Of a DNA stretch of 64,000 nucleotides, positions 61,861 to 64,000 are shown in pieces; positions within the stretch are counted from its first letter, which is position 1, and the number at the start of each line of letters is the position of its first letter. The notes beneath the pieces are model-generated. The model did not search any database and had not been told where the DNA came from. It worked only from the letters and a program-made list of their open reading frames with translations. The stretch is from Mucilaginibacter lappiensis (GTDB lineage: Bacteria; Bacteroidota; Bacteroidia; Sphingobacteriales; Sphingobacteriaceae). The stretch covers positions 62,001 to 126,000 of the forward strand of contig NZ_FTMG01000014.1 of assembly GCF_900155965.1 (NCBI RefSeq), read 5' to 3'. The position numbers and the translations under genes are program-made.

Positions 61861-62657
61861 AAGTACGCGCCATTACCGGCTTCTTTTTTGTTATTGTAAT
61901 GCTGGGCTCCGTTTTGTTGGGCTCTTATGTATTCAGTGCGTTTTACCTTATTCTTACCTCGTTTTGCCTGTTTGAGTTTTACAAACTGGTGCGCGAAGGT
62001 GGTTTTAAGCCCAGCCGCGAAAGCGGTCTCATCAATGGTTTCCTGGTATTCCTGTTTTTTGCAGCCCAGTGCTATTTTCCGGCCTGGAAGTTTATCTTTT
62101 TGTTGCCGGCAACCTTAAGTGCGGTATATATACAGGAGTTATATAAAAAATCACCGGCGCCATTCCCTAATTTGGGTTTTACCTTTTTGGGGATCCTTTT
62201 GGCGGTTGTCCCATTTTTGTTTTTCCATGCCATGGCTTTTATGAAGGGGAGTTTTAATTTCCATATCCCCATGGGCTTTTTGATCATGTTGTGGAGCAAC
62301 GATACCGGAGCCTATTTGGCCGGTCGCGCGTTTGGCCGTACCAAGCTGTTTGAGCGACACTCGCCTAAGAAAACCTGGGAGGGATTTTTTGGCGGTGTGG
62401 TGATCAGTGCGGTAGCAGCATTAATCATGAGCCATTTTTATGTGGAGCTTTCCTGGAAACAATGGGTAAGCATAGCCGTTTTAATATCATGCTTCGGCAC
62501 CATGGGCGACCTGGTAGAGTCCATGTTTAAACGAAGTATCAACGTGAAGGACAGCGGTGGAATATTGCCTGGCCACGGCGGCTTACTCGACAGGTTCGAC
62601 GGACTTTTATTAGCCGCCCCAATTGTTTACACATACCTGTACTTCATTTCAAATTAG
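61857..62657 (+). CDS. cdsA: Phosphatidate cytidylyltransferase
   Basis: A 266-residue inner-membrane enzyme with about eight helices that makes CDP-diacylglycerol from phosphatidate and CTP. The C-terminal signature is exact: RHSPKKTWEGFFGGVV and SCFGTMGDLVESMFKRSINVKDSGGILPGHGGLLDRFDGLL. The start overlaps the DUF2007 stop, and the phosphatidylserine decarboxylase gene follows 27 bases later. Confidence 0.97.
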   Translation: MKVRAITGFFFVIVMLGSVLLGSYVFSAFYLILTSFCLFEFYKLVREGGFKPSRESGLINGFLVFLFFAAQCYFPAWKFIFLLPATLSAVYIQELYKKSPAPFPNLGFTFLGILLAVVPFLFFHAMAFMKGSFNFHIPMGFLIMLWSNDTGAYLAGRAFGRTKLFERHSPKKTWEGFFGGVVISAVAALIMSHFYVELSWKQWVSIAVLISCFGTMGDLVESMFKRSINVKDSGGILPGHGGLLDRFDGLLLAAPIVYTYLYFISN

Positions 62658-62684
62658 TAGTTTTGTAATAAATAACCCCATACT

Positions 62685-63596
62685 ATGACTTTTCATAAAG
62701 AAGGATATACCTCATTGGCGCTAACTATATTGTTTTTATTGGTTTTAAACGCTGCTATCCAATTTTATCTACCGCAAGCACATACCTTAAAGTGGATAAT
62801 CTATATTTTATCGTTTATGTTTCTGGCTGTGATTGTACAATTCTTCCGCAGTCCGTTTTTTGATATCAGCACCGACGAAACCACTGTACTTTGCCCAGCC
62901 GATGGCAAGGTGGTAGTGATAGAGGAAGCTGACGAAACTGAGTATCTGAAAGACAGACGCATCCAGTTATCGGTTTTTATGTCGCCGGTAAATGTACACG
63001 TCAACCGCAACCCTATAGCGGGTGTAGTAAGTTATTTTAAATACCACAAAGGTAAATACCTTGTGGCCTGGCACCCCAAATCATCAACCGAAAACGAGCG
63101 TACTACCGTTGTTGTTCAAAATAGTGAAGGGGTATCGGTATTATTCAGGCAAATAGCCGGCGCATTGGCCCGCCGTATTGTATGGTATGTAAAAGAGGGC
63201 GATATTGTTGAACAAGGTCAGCAATTTGGCTTTATTAAGTTTGGTTCGAGAGTTGACGTATTTTTACCCCTAGGCTCCAAAATACTGGTAAACATTGGTG
63301 ATGTGGTTAAAGGTGGTCGTACTGTATTGGCCGAACTACCCAGCGCGTTAACGGCTGTTACTGCAACGGAAGGGCATGCCACCATCAAACCGGTATCTAT
63401 AGAATCATTAACCGCTTCTGCACATGTGGCAGAACAAATAGCCGAAGAAGAACCAACCATTATTGAAAACGAGGCTCACCAGGGTGAATTACCGCTGGTG
63501 ATAGATCATCCCAAAACCGAGGAGCCGAAAAAAACAGTAAAGAAAGCGGCGCCTAAAAAACCTGCTGCCGCTAAGCAAAAAGGCAAAAAAGAGTAA
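62685..63596 (+). CDS. psd: Phosphatidylserine decarboxylase proenzyme with long basic tail
   Basis: A 303-residue protein. Two hydrophobic helices (about 9-30 and 35-53) are followed by the decarboxylase core: LCPADGKVVVIEE, IQLSVFMSPVNVHVNRNPI, and the self-cleavage site FIKFGSRVD (Gly187-Ser188) that forms the pyruvoyl group. It makes phosphatidylethanolamine, the main lipid of Bacteroidota. The last 80 residues (221-303) are not part of the enzyme core: an acidic/hydrophobic stretch then a Lys/Ala/Pro tail (VKKAAPKKPAAAKQKGKKE). Relatives of this short Psd type normally end near residue 220. Confidence 0.93.
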   Translation: MTFHKEGYTSLALTILFLLVLNAAIQFYLPQAHTLKWIIYILSFMFLAVIVQFFRSPFFDISTDETTVLCPADGKVVVIEEADETEYLKDRRIQLSVFMSPVNVHVNRNPIAGVVSYFKYHKGKYLVAWHPKSSTENERTTVVVQNSEGVSVLFRQIAGALARRIVWYVKEGDIVEQGQQFGFIKFGSRVDVFLPLGSKILVNIGDVVKGGRTVLAELPSALTAVTATEGHATIKPVSIESLTASAHVAEQIAEEEPTIIENEAHQGELPLVIDHPKTEEPKKTVKKAAPKKPAAAKQKGKKE

Positions 63597-63632
63597 TCAC
63601 TTATTGCTACATATCGCAATACTCAAACCATA

Positions 63633-63746
63633 TCATTGCGAGGAACGACGAAGCAATCTCATCAGAATACACACACAAGGTCTGTCATATTGAGTTGACG
63701 TGAGTGATCAGTATGATGAGATTGCCACACTTCGTTTGCAATGACA
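63633..63746. repeat. Interspersed inverted repeat, TCATTGCGAGG type
   Basis: Left TCATTGCGAGGAACGACGAA then GCAATCTC; right GAGATTGCC then TTCGTTTGCAATGACA. Shares arms with 32017 and 53780. Confidence 0.72.
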
Positions 63747-63764
63747 TGGTGGTAGGCTTTACGT

Positions 63765-63842
63765 TGTCATCCTGAACAATAGCAAAGGGGCTTCTTCAGT
63801 GGATTTGTTGCACAACAAATGCGTCAATCGTTCAGTATGACA
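63765..63842. repeat. Interspersed inverted repeat, TGTCATCCTGAAC type
   Basis: Left TGTCATCCTGAACAATAGCA and right TCGTTCAGTATGACA with a central GGATTTGTTGCACAACAAAT. Same design as the copy at 55959. Confidence 0.68.
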
Positions 63843-63865
63843 AACTTTGAAGTTGAAATTTTTCC

Positions 63866-63909
63866 CATAAAAAAGGCCTTCCCGAATAAAAATCCAGAAA
63901 GGCCTTTTG
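63866..63909. terminator. Terminator of the rplS transcript
   Basis: AAAAAAGGCCTT pairs with AAGGCCTTTT around a 17-base loop. It lies about 40 bases from the rplS stop, with A/T runs on both sides, so it serves the minus-strand gene and may also stop the Psd operon. Confidence 0.85.
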
Positions 63910-63948
63910 CAATATCAAATACTTTTCCGTTATAAACGGAGAAGGGAA

Positions 63949-64000
63949 TTAAACTCTTTTTGATTTGATACGAGCTGCTTTACCAGTAAGGGCACGCAGA
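63949..64000 (-). CDS. rplS: Ribosomal protein bL19 (C-terminal end only)
   Basis: The last 16 codons are LRALTGKAARIKSKRV then TAA. The string LR..TGKAARIK is the conserved C-terminus of bL19, which sits at the interface of the ribosomal subunits. The rest of the gene is beyond the right edge. Lys/Arg richness and the exact end support the call. Confidence 0.8.
   Translation of the reverse strand, partial: LRALTGKAARIKSKRV

Overview
The window reads as chromosome of a Bacteroidota bacterium of the family Sphingobacteriaceae, most like Mucilaginibacter or Pedobacter. This rests on recognisable families, not on a database search: a Bacteroidota-type (subtype iii) type VI secretion cluster, tandem SusC/SusD pairs, a GOB-like class B3 metallo-beta-lactamase with Gln in the first zinc site, TAnnTTTG-type promoter elements, few clear Shine-Dalgarno sites, and many AT-rich intergenic regions carrying interspersed inverted repeats.

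Layout. 1-7.8 kb: part of a T6SS-iii locus (lipoprotein start, PKD-domain membrane protein, two small TssO-like membrane proteins, TssE, TssF, TssG, TssN, TssK); the sheath, Hcp, ClpV and VgrG genes are not in the window. 8-11.7 kb: GOB-like beta-lactamase divergent from a Crp/Fnr regulator and a small membrane protein, a palindrome-rich repeat, and a leucine-rich-repeat protein kinase. 11.8-20.95 kb: an AT-rich island bounded by direct repeats, one of which is the terminator and 3' end of tRNA-Arg(CCU). It holds a secreted lipoprotein cassette with small secreted partners and a truncated gene remnant, three GT-C membrane glycosyltransferases, a 57-residue membrane ORF and a broken vsr endonuclease gene. 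21-25.9 kb: metG, an LD-carboxypeptidase, nested MITE-like inverted repeats and a DoxX protein. 26-39 kb: two SusCD nutrient-uptake modules with associated lipoproteins. 39-45.6 kb: PadR/PspC pair, a small ORF, an esterase-like hydrolase and a TonB-dependent outer-membrane barrel protein. 45.8-59 kb: M14 peptidase, RecQ, MurF, SDR/HxlR pair, FAD amine oxidase, YugP-like protease, GMC oxidoreductase and a YXWGXW protein. 59-64 kb: ApaG, DusB, then a coupled operon of CPBP protease, DUF2007 protein, CdsA and phosphatidylserine decarboxylase, ending in the 3' end of rplS.

How parts work together. TssE/F/G/K form the T6SS baseplate, and TssN with the TssO-like, PKD and lipoprotein products is expected to form the Bacteroidota-specific trans-envelope complex. 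SusC/SusD pairs import an unidentified oligomer across the outer membrane; no glycoside hydrolase or polysaccharide lyase lies beside them. CdsA and Psd supply phosphatidylethanolamine precursors. The most unusual parts are the tRNA-Arg-linked island with its lipoprotein cassette, and the large family of inverted repeats between genes, one type of which has entered the reading frame of murF.
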